Shown: positions 49,832 through 57,429 of the stretch, one piece after another
Layout: the number at the start of each line of letters is the position of its first letter
Numbering within the stretch: position 1 is the first letter of the stretch
The notes under the pieces: generated by a model
What the model saw: the letters and a program-made list of their open reading frames with translations, nothing else
Database searches by the model: none
What the model was told of the DNA's origin: nothing
Assembly: GCF_000381345.1 (NCBI RefSeq)
Contig: NZ_KB906398.1
Location: forward strand, 558,001-622,000
DNA length: 64,000 nucleotides
Direction of reading: 5' to 3'
From: Deinococcus apachensis DSM 19763
GTDB taxonomy: Bacteria; Deinococcota; Deinococci; Deinococcales; Deinococcaceae
Program-made: the position numbers and the translations under genes

Positions 49832-50133
49832 TGGGAGGCCTCCTCGTCGTTGAGGTGCCACATCGCGTCGAGGAGGGCGAGTCGGTCAGCCCAGGTCAGC
49901 GGGCGGGGCAGTGGCGCTCCTTTCAAGCTGGCCTGCACCAGGCGCCAGAAGGCGGCCCACACCCGGTCCTCGATGTCGCCGCGCGTAAAGGCCTGCCACT
50001 CGTCCCGCAGGGCCCCCAACGTCAGGGTGAGGGTGAGGAGATCGGTAAGCAGCGCGTCGGCCACGTCGGCGCCCCAGGCGTGTAGGACGACGGTGCCGTC
50101 GGAGAGGCGGACGGTCTGGCGAATGGGGAGCAT
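49705..50133 (-). CDS. Tail assembly chaperone G
   Basis: The 142-residue protein lies between the major tail gene and the rest of the tail genes. It is helical (VADALLTDLLTLTLTLGALRDEWQAF) with a low-complexity Ser/Thr C-terminal end that is typical for the non-shifted chaperone. Ribosomes that slip at 49831-49825 make the longer G-T form with the next frame. Sequence conservation of these chaperones is low, so the call rests on gene order and the frameshift signal. Confidence 0.75.
   Translation of the reverse strand: MLPIRQTVRLSDGTVVLHAWGADVADALLTDLLTLTLTLGALRDEWQAFTRGDIEDRVWAAFWRLVQASLKGAPLPRPLTWADRLALLDAMWHLNDEEASQGKLTALVSRAQRLLHRASQGHLTTPSTSTSSGSSALPSTLR
49825..49831 (-). promoter_or_regulatory. 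-1 ribosomal frameshift slippery heptamer GGGAAAA
   Basis: In the G frame the codons read CAG GGA AAA CTG; slipping back one base re-pairs GGG AAA and continues ACT GAC in the T frame. It sits within the G/T overlap as in lambda (GGGAAAG). Confidence 0.82.
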
Positions 50134-50218
50134 CAGGCCTCCGGGGAATTAAAAAGAAGTCTCGTGTTGTGGGGAAAAGGGCCGCACCTTGATGGGGCGG
50201 CCCCGGATGAGGGCGGGC

Positions 50219-50884
50219 TCAGGCTGCCGGGAGGGCTTCCCCGGCCAGGATGTCGAGCAGCGCCTGCAGTTTCGCGCTGGGCACCGTGAACAGGGCGCCG
50301 TAGAGCGTGATCTGCGCGTTGTACGCGGCGAGTTCCGCGCCGGGCGTGTAGTCGAAGGCCTGCACGGTCGCGGTGAACTGGGCCGTCTCGCGGTTCTGGT
50401 TGTCGCCCGTGCCGTTGCTCTGAAGGAACGCGCGGGGGTGCCAGGCGACCTTCACGAGGTCGCTGCCCTCACGGCGCGAGACGACGATCAGACGGCCCGT
50501 GATCGACCCGCCCGGCGCGTAAGGGCTGACGGTGGACCCGGCCAGAGGCCCAGCGGCAATGGTCGTAGGCGGCGCCCCGTTGTGCAGGGCACGCACCGTT
50601 TCGTCCGGCGTGAGGACGGGGATGTCGTAGGTGACGGTGATGCGGGTGACGTCGGTGGCGACGGTGACCGGGGGGCCGCCCAGGCGGTTCTGCGCCTGGA
50701 TGTCGCTGCGGTCCACGGCCGCGCTGGGGGCGATCTTCGCGTCGGGAGGGAACAGCCCCATGTCTGCGAAGTCACCGGCGGGGAGGGTGCCGAAGGCCTC
50801 GGTGGGGCTGAACAGCACCTGCCGCCCTTCGCGTACGAGGTTGGCAGCGAGGATCGCCGTGGCGGTGTTGATGACGTTGAGCAT
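50219..50884 (-). CDS. Major tail tube protein (probable)
   Basis: The 221-residue beta-rich protein (VTRITVTYDIPVLTPDETVR, SDLVKVAWHPRAFLQ) lies between the tail terminator-like gene and the chaperones, the standard position of the tube protein. It starts three bases before the upstream stop. No motif is diagnostic. Confidence 0.68.
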   Translation of the reverse strand: MLNVINTATAILAANLVREGRQVLFSPTEAFGTLPAGDFADMGLFPPDAKIAPSAAVDRSDIQAQNRLGGPPVTVATDVTRITVTYDIPVLTPDETVRALHNGAPPTTIAAGPLAGSTVSPYAPGGSITGRLIVVSRREGSDLVKVAWHPRAFLQSNGTGDNQNRETAQFTATVQAFDYTPGAELAAYNAQITLYGALFTVPSAKLQALLDILAGEALPAA

Positions 50885-50887
50885 GAA

Positions 50888-51316
50888 TCACTCCTGGACG
50901 GCAAGGGCGCCGTCGATGGCGAGGATTTCGTAGGTGGGGCGGCAGAGGTACGCGCCCGGGGTGAGCAGTCGGGTGGTGTCGGGGATGCGGGGCAGGTAGG
51001 GGCCGGGGGCGCGCGGCGAGCCGCAGAGGATGCGGCGGACCTGCGCGGCCAGGGCCTCGGTAGCCTCCGGCGCGGGGGCGAGCGCAGCGACAGGCACCCA
51101 CCACACGCCGGTCACCCCGTCGTCCGTGATGCCCTGCGGCTCCTCCAACTGCACGTACCCTGCGGGGTGCGCCTGGAGGTACCCGCTCAGTCCGCCTGCC
51201 TGCCCGGGCTTACGCCCCTGCACGGGCTGCTCACGCTGCTCGGGCAGGAGGACCGGCACGTCGGGGCCGAGCGCGGTCGTGAGGCGGGCGTGGAGGTCAG
51301 TGAGGATGGCACGCAC
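50888..51316 (-). CDS. Tail terminator-like protein
   Basis: The 142-residue protein begins MRAILTDLHARLTTALG, a pattern like minor tail protein U and its relatives that cap the tube at the neck. The position before the major tail gene fits. The assignment is by order and size. Confidence 0.58.
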   Translation of the reverse strand: MRAILTDLHARLTTALGPDVPVLLPEQREQPVQGRKPGQAGGLSGYLQAHPAGYVQLEEPQGITDDGVTGVWWVPVAALAPAPEATEALAAQVRRILCGSPRAPGPYLPRIPDTTRLLTPGAYLCRPTYEILAIDGALAVQE

Positions 51317-51319
51317 GAA

Positions 51320-51664
51320 CTACCTCGTGAGGCGGCACACGCCCACGGCCTGCCCGGTGAAGTCGCTGACCTGCCCCCAGCTCACCAGGGTCAGCGTTCC
51401 CCCGTCCCAGGGAATGGACGCCCCCTCGCCCGGCGGCTCGTGGTCAGGGGCCACGGAGAGCAGCCGAACGTCGAGCACATTCGGCTCGCCAGTGAGGCGC
51501 TGGGCCAGCCGGATTCCCTGATCCGTTCTGGCCGGGTCGCGCACGCTGAAGCGGCAGGTGGTGCCATCGCTCCACTTGCCCGAGTGCCGGAAGCGCAGCT
51601 CCAGCAGCTCCGCGTCCCCCTGCACCTTCGCGATTGCGGCCGTTACTTCGTCTAGCAGGCTCAC
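51320..51664 (-). CDS. Head-tail connector (head-closure-like)
   Basis: A 114-residue protein of mostly beta strands (ELRFRHSGKWSDGTTCRF, VLDVRLLSVAPDHEP) that follows the adaptor gene with a four-base overlap. Size and place match the head-closure (gpFII/gp16-like) connector. Confidence 0.55.
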   Translation of the reverse strand: MSLLDEVTAAIAKVQGDAELLELRFRHSGKWSDGTTCRFSVRDPARTDQGIRLAQRLTGEPNVLDVRLLSVAPDHEPPGEGASIPWDGGTLTLVSWGQVSDFTGQAVGVCRLTR

Positions 51665-52101
51665 GGGTCACCGCGCCGGGTCACCGTGAAGGTCGGCCCA
51701 CCGCTGCTCCCTGTCCGCAGGCCCGCCAGCGGCGAAGGTACCAGCCCGCTGCGCCCGGCCCAGCTGACCTGGCCCCGCAGCCGCTCGGCGAGCGCCGCCC
51801 AAGTGGAGGCGTCCACGGTGGAGGTCGAGGTCTGAGCGAACTTCTCCACCTCCAGTTCGCCCTCAATCTTCAAGCGCTTCACGCCGCCGCTGCCGCCCGC
51901 CGCCTGTTTCGAGGCGTGGAGTGCCGCAGCGTCGAGGATGTCGGCGGCCACCAGGCGCAGGTCCTGATAGACCGCGAAGGTGACTGCCGAGTTCACACGC
52001 TCGGTATCCGAGAGTTCCTCCTCGTGATAGGTCCAGGCGGCAGCGGTGACGAATACCCGGAGGGTCTGGAGCTGCTCGTCCGTTAGGGCAGGGGCGGTCA
52101 C
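51661..52101 (-). CDS. Head-tail adaptor (gp6/gp15-like)
   Basis: The 146-residue protein is helical at the N-terminus (TDEQLQTLRVFVTAAAWTYH, AVTFAVYQDLRLVAADILDAAALH) as in the gp6/gp15 adaptor that docks on the portal. The C-terminus is basic and Gly-rich. Function is by position and fold pattern. Confidence 0.6.
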   Translation of the reverse strand: MTAPALTDEQLQTLRVFVTAAAWTYHEEELSDTERVNSAVTFAVYQDLRLVAADILDAAALHASKQAAGGSGGVKRLKIEGELEVEKFAQTSTSTVDASTWAALAERLRGQVSWAGRSGLVPSPLAGLRTGSSGGPTFTVTRRGDP

Positions 52102-52102
52102 G

Positions 52103-52861
52103 TCAACCCTCCGGGGTGGCGGGTGGGGCAGGCGGGAACAGGTACGCGAGGATCTTGTCGGCCGTCTTCTCGCCGATGCGGTCGAGCGCGATCAGGTTGG
52201 CCCGGCCCGTCTCGCCTGCGGCGAGCAGCCGCAACCCTTCCTCGGTAAGGAGGCCGTTCGCTTGGAGGTCCTTGAGACTGGGCGTGTCCGGCTTCAGGGG
52301 CGTCCCCTCGGCGCGAATGGCCTGCACGAGCAGTTCGAGGAAGGCCGCCTTGCCCTTCAGCGCGGCGATCTCCTGTTCCTGAGCGGGGGCAGGGTGGGCG
52401 AGGGCCGAAGTCTCCGCGTCCCGGGCCTGCGCCGTCAGGTCCTCGATCAAGCGCCGGGTGGGCTGTTCGGGCAGCAGGCTGTCCATCGGCACGAAGGTGG
52501 CGTTGTCCGGGTCCTCGGGGAAGGTCACCAGGGCGACGCGGGCCCCAGGCTCCAACCCCAGACCCTCCAGGGCCTCCAGCGGAGCCTCTTCCACATTGAG
52601 GAACTGCACGAGGCTGTGCGCCCCGTCCTGCGAGACGAACACCACCCTGACCCCTTTCGGGAGGTGGATGGTGTGGCCGTCCGGCGGGGTCTCCTGCTGT
52701 CCGGCAGGCTCGGGCGCCGGGGCGATCTGGCCCAGGCGCAGCATCATCTGGTAATTGCGCCCGGCCTCCACCGGCACCGGGTCTCCGGGCTGGAGGTCCT
52801 GGATGCCGAAGCGGAAGGCGCGGAGCGCGACGTAAGGGCTCGTCCCGGTCACGGCGCTCAC
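52103..52861 (-). CDS. Phage head-region protein with helix-hairpin-helix-like C-terminus
   Basis: The 252-residue protein has a beta N-terminal part (1-120), a helical middle and a C-terminal motif (IALDRIGEKTADKILAYLF) like a helix-hairpin-helix that could bind DNA or protein. It overlaps the major capsid gene stop by four bases. Role unknown, perhaps a connector component. Confidence 0.6.
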   Translation of the reverse strand: MSAVTGTSPYVALRAFRFGIQDLQPGDPVPVEAGRNYQMMLRLGQIAPAPEPAGQQETPPDGHTIHLPKGVRVVFVSQDGAHSLVQFLNVEEAPLEALEGLGLEPGARVALVTFPEDPDNATFVPMDSLLPEQPTRRLIEDLTAQARDAETSALAHPAPAQEQEIAALKGKAAFLELLVQAIRAEGTPLKPDTPSLKDLQANGLLTEEGLRLLAAGETGRANLIALDRIGEKTADKILAYLFPPAPPATPEG

Positions 52862-53964
52862 CAGTCGGCGGCGCTGGCCTGGACCACGTCGCTGAAGTAC
52901 ATGCCCAGGTCGGGGGCCACGATGCCGAAGCCCACAGCGGTGTGAGCCTGCACCCAGCGCGTGCCGGTGCGGTCGTCGTAGCCGCGGCGCAGCAGGGCGA
53001 GCGTCTCCGCGATGCGCTCGTTGTCGCCCTGGAACTGCTCGTACAGGTTGGCCCAGACGAACATGTACCCGCCGCTGGGCGTGGTGCGGCTGGGGCGGGG
53101 GGCGGCGTAGGTCAGCAGCATGCCCTTGGGGTCCACCCGGTACTCGAAGTCGTCGGGCATGCCCTCCAGAGCGGCGTTGTACGCGCCCCCTGCCACGAGC
53201 ACCCGGTCCACGTCCAGGTAACGGGCGATCAGGTCGCGGTCGGCCACGCCCTCCTGCACGTACTTCACCCGGTCCACGATGTCCTCGTTGAACACCATGG
53301 AGGCGTACACGTCCGCGCCGAGCAGGGCCACGTTCGGCTTGCGGCCGGTCATGAGCGTCATGCGCTGCGAGCGGCCCCGCACGAAGCGGCCGGGGCTCAC
53401 GCCGGGCTGGTCGAACTGGAGGAACTCCGGCGTGTCACTGGCCTGGTTGGGGTTGGCCGCCACGCCCTGGTACTGGTAGGCCCACCCGGCGTCCGGCGTC
53501 AGGTAGCCGTCCGTGAAGCGCAGGTCGATGTCGAGCCGCGCCTGGGCGGCGAGGTAGAGCGCCGCGTCCTCCTCGGGCTGGAGGGGATTCCGGCTGCTGG
53601 CCCGGTCGTTGGGTGTGATCACCCGTTCCAGGCTGCGGTGGGTCACGCGGTAGTTGCCCTCGCCGATCTTCGTGTGGGCGATGTTGGGGCGGTCGCCGTA
53701 AGCGTGGTCCCGGAACTCCGGGCGCAGCAGCGTGCCGCGGTCCCAGACCTGGTAGCCGCCGCGGTCGCGGTCCACGTCGAGCCGGGGGAACACCTGGGGC
53801 GCCAGGAACTCCTGGTCGGCCTCGATGTCCGCCACGGCGATGTCCGTGAGGTAGCGGTCGCTCTGACCGCCCGCGTGCATGGGGGGTAGGGGGCCGGTGG
53901 TCTGGTTGTAGTCGAGGGCCATTGGGGCGCCGAGGCTCAGCCCGGCATTCAGCAGGTGACGCAT
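52858..53964 (-). CDS. Major capsid protein
   Basis: The 368-residue protein has the features of the P22-coat/lambda-E-like major capsid group: DIEADQEFLAPQVFPRLDVDRDRGGY near residue 47, a long spine helix region, and a C-terminal YDDRTGTRWVQAHTAVGFGIVAPDLGMYF. It follows the decoration protein and protease genes. A GAAAGGAC box precedes the ATG. Confidence 0.87.
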   Translation of the reverse strand: MRHLLNAGLSLGAPMALDYNQTTGPLPPMHAGGQSDRYLTDIAVADIEADQEFLAPQVFPRLDVDRDRGGYQVWDRGTLLRPEFRDHAYGDRPNIAHTKIGEGNYRVTHRSLERVITPNDRASSRNPLQPEEDAALYLAAQARLDIDLRFTDGYLTPDAGWAYQYQGVAANPNQASDTPEFLQFDQPGVSPGRFVRGRSQRMTLMTGRKPNVALLGADVYASMVFNEDIVDRVKYVQEGVADRDLIARYLDVDRVLVAGGAYNAALEGMPDDFEYRVDPKGMLLTYAAPRPSRTTPSGGYMFVWANLYEQFQGDNERIAETLALLRRGYDDRTGTRWVQAHTAVGFGIVAPDLGMYFSDVVQASAADW

Positions 53965-54040
53965 GTCGTGTCCTTTCGGGGAGTGGAGTCAAAGGCGAGC
54001 GGCCACCCCGCGGGAGGTGGCCGCAGCGGTGCGGTGTTGC

Positions 54041-54439
54041 TCAGGCCGTGAGGTGGTCGAAGTCGAAGGAAACGATGGCGCCGAGAGGGCCAGCCTCCAG
54101 CAGCGTGCCGAAGGCCTTGTCCCCGGCGGCGGCGAGCAGGGCCACGCCGTCCGCACCCGCCTTGATGCGGTCCCCGGCCTTACCCGCGTAACCGAGCTTG
54201 ACCTTCAGGCGGCCCCCGGTCAGGAGCGTCGTGGGCGTTCCGGCCTTGTCGCCGGGGTACTCGATGATGCCGACGACGTGATCCCCGGCAGCAGCCACGT
54301 CGATCTGCTGATCCTGCTCAGCGGTGGCGCTGTCCTGGCTGCTGGCCGCGCCGACGAGCTTGGCGGCCCGCCACTGGTAGGGGGTGAGGTCCCGGGCGCT
54401 GCTGCCCGCGTGCTTGCTGGTGGGCTTGATGGTTGCCAC
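54041..54439 (-). CDS. Head decoration protein (DUF2190-like)
   Basis: The 132-residue protein starts at GTG with AGGAG seven bases upstream. The core (GRLKVKLGYAGKAGDRIKAGADGVALLAAAGDKAFG) matches capsid cement proteins of the lambda D/DUF2190 kind, which stabilise the expanded head. The gene lies between scaffold and capsid as usual. Confidence 0.78.
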   Translation of the reverse strand: MATIKPTSKHAGSSARDLTPYQWRAAKLVGAASSQDSATAEQDQQIDVAAAGDHVVGIIEYPGDKAGTPTTLLTGGRLKVKLGYAGKAGDRIKAGADGVALLAAAGDKAFGTLLEAGPLGAIVSFDFDHLTA

Positions 54440-54486
54440 AGTTGTGCTCCTTTACGAGAGGGCGGAGGGCCGAGAGGCAGTGAAGT

Positions 54487-55071
54487 TCAGCGGCCCCGGT
54501 AGCGGGCGGCGAAGGCCGGATCGTCGCGCATGACCTTCTGCCCGGCGGCCGCGCGGGAGAGCTTGGGGTCCGCCTTCATGGCGGCCTCGACGCGGCTGGC
54601 GTACTCGGCCTGCACGCTGCCGGTGCTACCGCCAGCGCTGCGGTCGTCCTGGCTGCTGCCCGACTCGCCGAGAAGCTGCATCTGCGCGCCGGTCGCATTC
54701 AGAGATTGCTCCAGCGCCTGGTACTCCTCAGCGCTGAGCTTCTCGTGCGCGGCACGCAGGGTGGCCCCGAATGCGGCGGGCTGGCCCAGGGCGAGGGCCC
54801 GTTCCCGGAACTCGCGGTTGAGGCGGGTGTCGCGCTCGGTGTTGGCGGTACGCTCGGCGGACTCGGCGCGGGCGGTGGCCTGGTCGAGCAGGGCGCGCAC
54901 CTCGGGGCTGAGGCTGGAGGGGTCAACCCCGGCGCTCGGCGTGGTGGAACCGGAGGGCGCAACCGCTGCCGCGCCCTCCTCCGTCCCCAGGTGGTCGTTG
55001 AGGAAGCGGCGTTCCTCGGCGGTGAGCTTCTCGCCTGCGGCGAGTTTCGCGGAAATGGCGGCGATGTTCAT
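54487..55071 (-). CDS. Nested scaffold protein (Nu3-like) from an internal start
   Basis: The ATG at 55071, in frame with the protease gene (residue 346), is preceded by AGGAGG eight bases upstream, a strong internal Shine-Dalgarno. The product MNIAAISAKLAAGEKL... has 194 residues and is helical. This is the arrangement of lambda C and Nu3: a separate scaffold made in excess from within the protease gene. Confidence 0.75.
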   Translation of the reverse strand: MNIAAISAKLAAGEKLTAEERRFLNDHLGTEEGAAAVAPSGSTTPSAGVDPSSLSPEVRALLDQATARAESAERTANTERDTRLNREFRERALALGQPAAFGATLRAAHEKLSAEEYQALEQSLNATGAQMQLLGESGSSQDDRSAGGSTGSVQAEYASRVEAAMKADPKLSRAAAGQKVMRDDPAFAARYRGR

Positions 55072-56106
55072 GGTCTGGGCCTCCTGCGCGCTTGGCGCGG
55101 TCGTGGGGTCGATGGAAGAAGCCGCCTCCGGATCGGGAGGCGGCTCTTCCGTGGGGCTGGTCTGCTCAGCATCCGGTGGCTCCGGATCGCCGGTGGCAGC
55201 TGGTGAGGGGGTGGTCTGGGCCTCGGGGTCCTCCTCGTCGTCAGGCGGCGCGGGCGACTCCGGAGGGGCCGCGTTGCCGGTGAGTTCCGCAAGGACCTGG
55301 CCCAGGGAGGCTACGCGGTCGGCCAGCCCCGCCGTCACGGCGTCCTGCCCGGTCCAGACGTGGCCGGTCGCCCACTGCTCGGCGACGACGTTGCGGGCCT
55401 TGCGGCGGCCCTTGGCGACTGCCTGCACGAACTGGGTATGGATGGCGTCCACCATCTCCTGCCGCTCGGCGCGGGCCTCCTCGGAGAGCGACTCGTAAGG
55501 CTGCCCCAGCGCTTTCTTCGCGGCGCTGCGGATGTAGCTCACGACGACGCCCAGGCTGCCCAGCATCCCGCTGTAATCCGCGTGAACGGTGATCACGCCG
55601 ATGCTGCCCACCAGGGCGGTGGGGGTGACGACGATCTCGGTCGCCTGCGAGGCGATCCAGTACGCGGCGCTGCACGTCATGTCCGCGCAGGCGAACGTCA
55701 CCCGCTTCTTGCCCCGGGCGTAGGCAACGGCCTCGGCAGCCTCCACCGTCCCGGCAACGGTGCCCCCGGGCGAATCGCACCACACGGCGATGGCGCTGAC
55801 GGTAGGGTCATCCGCCAGGGCGCGGACCTCCGCGGCGAAGTTCTGCGGGCTGATGTACCCGTAGGCCTGCGCCCAGCGGGGCGCGCGGCTGACCACCGTG
55901 CCGTGGAAGGTCAGGACGGCGACCTGCCTGCCGGGGTTGCGGGCCATCGGGACACGTTCGGCAGCCTGCGGCTCGGCGCCCGTGTCCGGGGCCTCAGGTA
56001 GCCCCCGGCTGGCGACGAGCTGCTGGAGTTCCTCCAGCGCGTGGGGCCGAATAGCCCAGGTCCCGCCGCTGCTCAGCGCCCGGGTCAGAAACTGCATCCT
56101 GTTCAA
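54487..56106 (-). CDS. Head maturation protease (S49) fused to scaffold
   Basis: The 539-residue protein resembles lambda C. Residues 60-270 are a S49/SppA-type serine protease, with the nucleophile Ser146 in DMTCSAAYW and a Lys base at about 197/198 in SAAKKAL. Residues 280-345 are a Pro/Glu-rich linker. Residues 346-539 are a helical scaffold region (VRALLDQATARAESAERTANTER). The protease cuts scaffold and capsid N-termini during head maturation. It overlaps the portal gene by four bases. Confidence 0.88.
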   Translation of the reverse strand: MNRMQFLTRALSSGGTWAIRPHALEELQQLVASRGLPEAPDTGAEPQAAERVPMARNPGRQVAVLTFHGTVVSRAPRWAQAYGYISPQNFAAEVRALADDPTVSAIAVWCDSPGGTVAGTVEAAEAVAYARGKKRVTFACADMTCSAAYWIASQATEIVVTPTALVGSIGVITVHADYSGMLGSLGVVVSYIRSAAKKALGQPYESLSEEARAERQEMVDAIHTQFVQAVAKGRRKARNVVAEQWATGHVWTGQDAVTAGLADRVASLGQVLAELTGNAAPPESPAPPDDEEDPEAQTTPSPAATGDPEPPDAEQTSPTEEPPPDPEAASSIDPTTAPSAQEAQTMNIAAISAKLAAGEKLTAEERRFLNDHLGTEEGAAAVAPSGSTTPSAGVDPSSLSPEVRALLDQATARAESAERTANTERDTRLNREFRERALALGQPAAFGATLRAAHEKLSAEEYQALEQSLNATGAQMQLLGESGSSQDDRSAGGSTGSVQAEYASRVEAAMKADPKLSRAAAGQKVMRDDPAFAARYRGR

Positions 56107-57332
56107 GAGTCCTCCTCTGCCGCCGCGTCTTCCTTCTCCGGCAGGCCCATCTTCTGGCGCAGGTAGGTTTCGAGGTTGCCGTCGTGGGTAATGCCGCCCG
56201 CGTTCATGACGGTGCCGATCTGGTTGAGCAGGTCGTGCCAGGCCGACTCGCTCAATCCGCCGTGCTCCAGCCGCGGCCAGAGTTCCGGGGGCACGCCGTT
56301 CAGGCGCATCAGGTTCCCCACGGCGAAGCGGTTGAGCACCTCCGCGATGCCGTCGAGGATGCCGGTGCCCGCCAGTTCGAACAGGTCAGTGAGGTCGGAG
56401 CTAAGAGCTTGCGCGCCCTTGCCCTCCGAGCCCCCCAGCAGCAGGAAGGTGGCGAGCAGGGACGCGCTGATGCGCTGGCTGTAGCGCCGGATGATCCGGT
56501 CCGTGTCGTGGGCGCGGGTGCCGCCGGAGGACAGCAGCTTGAAGGAGTACCCGGTGGGCAGGCGCTGGTACTTCACGTTCCCGTCCTCGTCCTCCTCCCG
56601 CACCGCGTAGTCCTCTGCCGGGGTGAGTACGTAGGCCCGCTCGTCCGCACGCAGGCCCGCCGCCATCTCCTGCACGAGCTGGACGGTGGCCTGCTGGGCG
56701 GCGGTTGCGTCCGGGCTGAGGTGCTCGACGGGCACGGTGACGTGCGGAATGCCCGCGAGATCGCGCTCCACCCCCACCGCCTCAAACTCCTCCAGCCGGG
56801 ACTGGTAGCGGTAGGACCGGCGGGCGTTGACGAGCAGGCTGCGCCCTTCCGGGTGCCCACCCGCCTCGATCGTGCGAAAGTGCAGCGCGCGCTGGATGGG
56901 GATGAACACCTCGCCCCTCGGCGTGCGCTGCCACAGGCCCTGAATGCCGCCGTCCCCGTCCGCCTCCCAGCGGGCCAGGGTGCGCTGGGGCCGCAGGGCG
57001 AACTTGCGCCAGCCGAGCCGCCCGTCCGTGAAGCGGCTGCGGTAGCGGGCGTCGGGTTCGTCTGGTCCTCGCCGGAGCTTGTACACGACGTTGAAGTAGG
57101 ACCAGCCGTGGACGAGCATGCTCAGCACCTCGGCGATGAAGCCGGGCCAGGTGTGGCTCATGTCGGCCCGGCACCCGGCCAGGAACTCGGCCCAGGCGGC
57201 GGCCTCCGGGGTGTCGTTCGCGGGCTGCTCGGTCCATGCCACCTGCCGGAACATGGATTCCAGGGCGAGGAACACGCCGCCCACGATGGGGTCACTGTCC
57301 CGAATCTCCTGAAACAGTTGGGCGGCGTACAC
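56103..57332 (-). CDS. Portal protein (DUF935/Mu gp29-like)
   Basis: From the GTG at 57332 the protein has 409 residues. The block IRDSDPIVGGVFLALE, then AWAEFLAGCRADMSH, and FKLLSSGGTRAHDTDRIIRRYSQRISASLLATFLLLGGSEG are features of Mu gp29-type portals. Coding-like sequence (SWFRAYLPEEG) extends upstream with no ATG/GTG/TTG start, up to an ATC at 57416 that lies behind GGGGGTGA; the true start may be there. The portal is the DNA gate of the head. Confidence 0.85.
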   Translation of the reverse strand: MYAAQLFQEIRDSDPIVGGVFLALESMFRQVAWTEQPANDTPEAAAWAEFLAGCRADMSHTWPGFIAEVLSMLVHGWSYFNVVYKLRRGPDEPDARYRSRFTDGRLGWRKFALRPQRTLARWEADGDGGIQGLWQRTPRGEVFIPIQRALHFRTIEAGGHPEGRSLLVNARRSYRYQSRLEEFEAVGVERDLAGIPHVTVPVEHLSPDATAAQQATVQLVQEMAAGLRADERAYVLTPAEDYAVREEDEDGNVKYQRLPTGYSFKLLSSGGTRAHDTDRIIRRYSQRISASLLATFLLLGGSEGKGAQALSSDLTDLFELAGTGILDGIAEVLNRFAVGNLMRLNGVPPELWPRLEHGGLSESAWHDLLNQIGTVMNAGGITHDGNLETYLRQKMGLPEKEDAAAEEDS

Positions 57333-57429
57333 GCCCTCCTCGGGGAGGTAGGCGCGGAACCAGGACGGCTGGGCGCCGCCGACGCCGACGATGCCAAGGT
57401 CTACGTTACGGGTGATGGGTCACCCCCTT

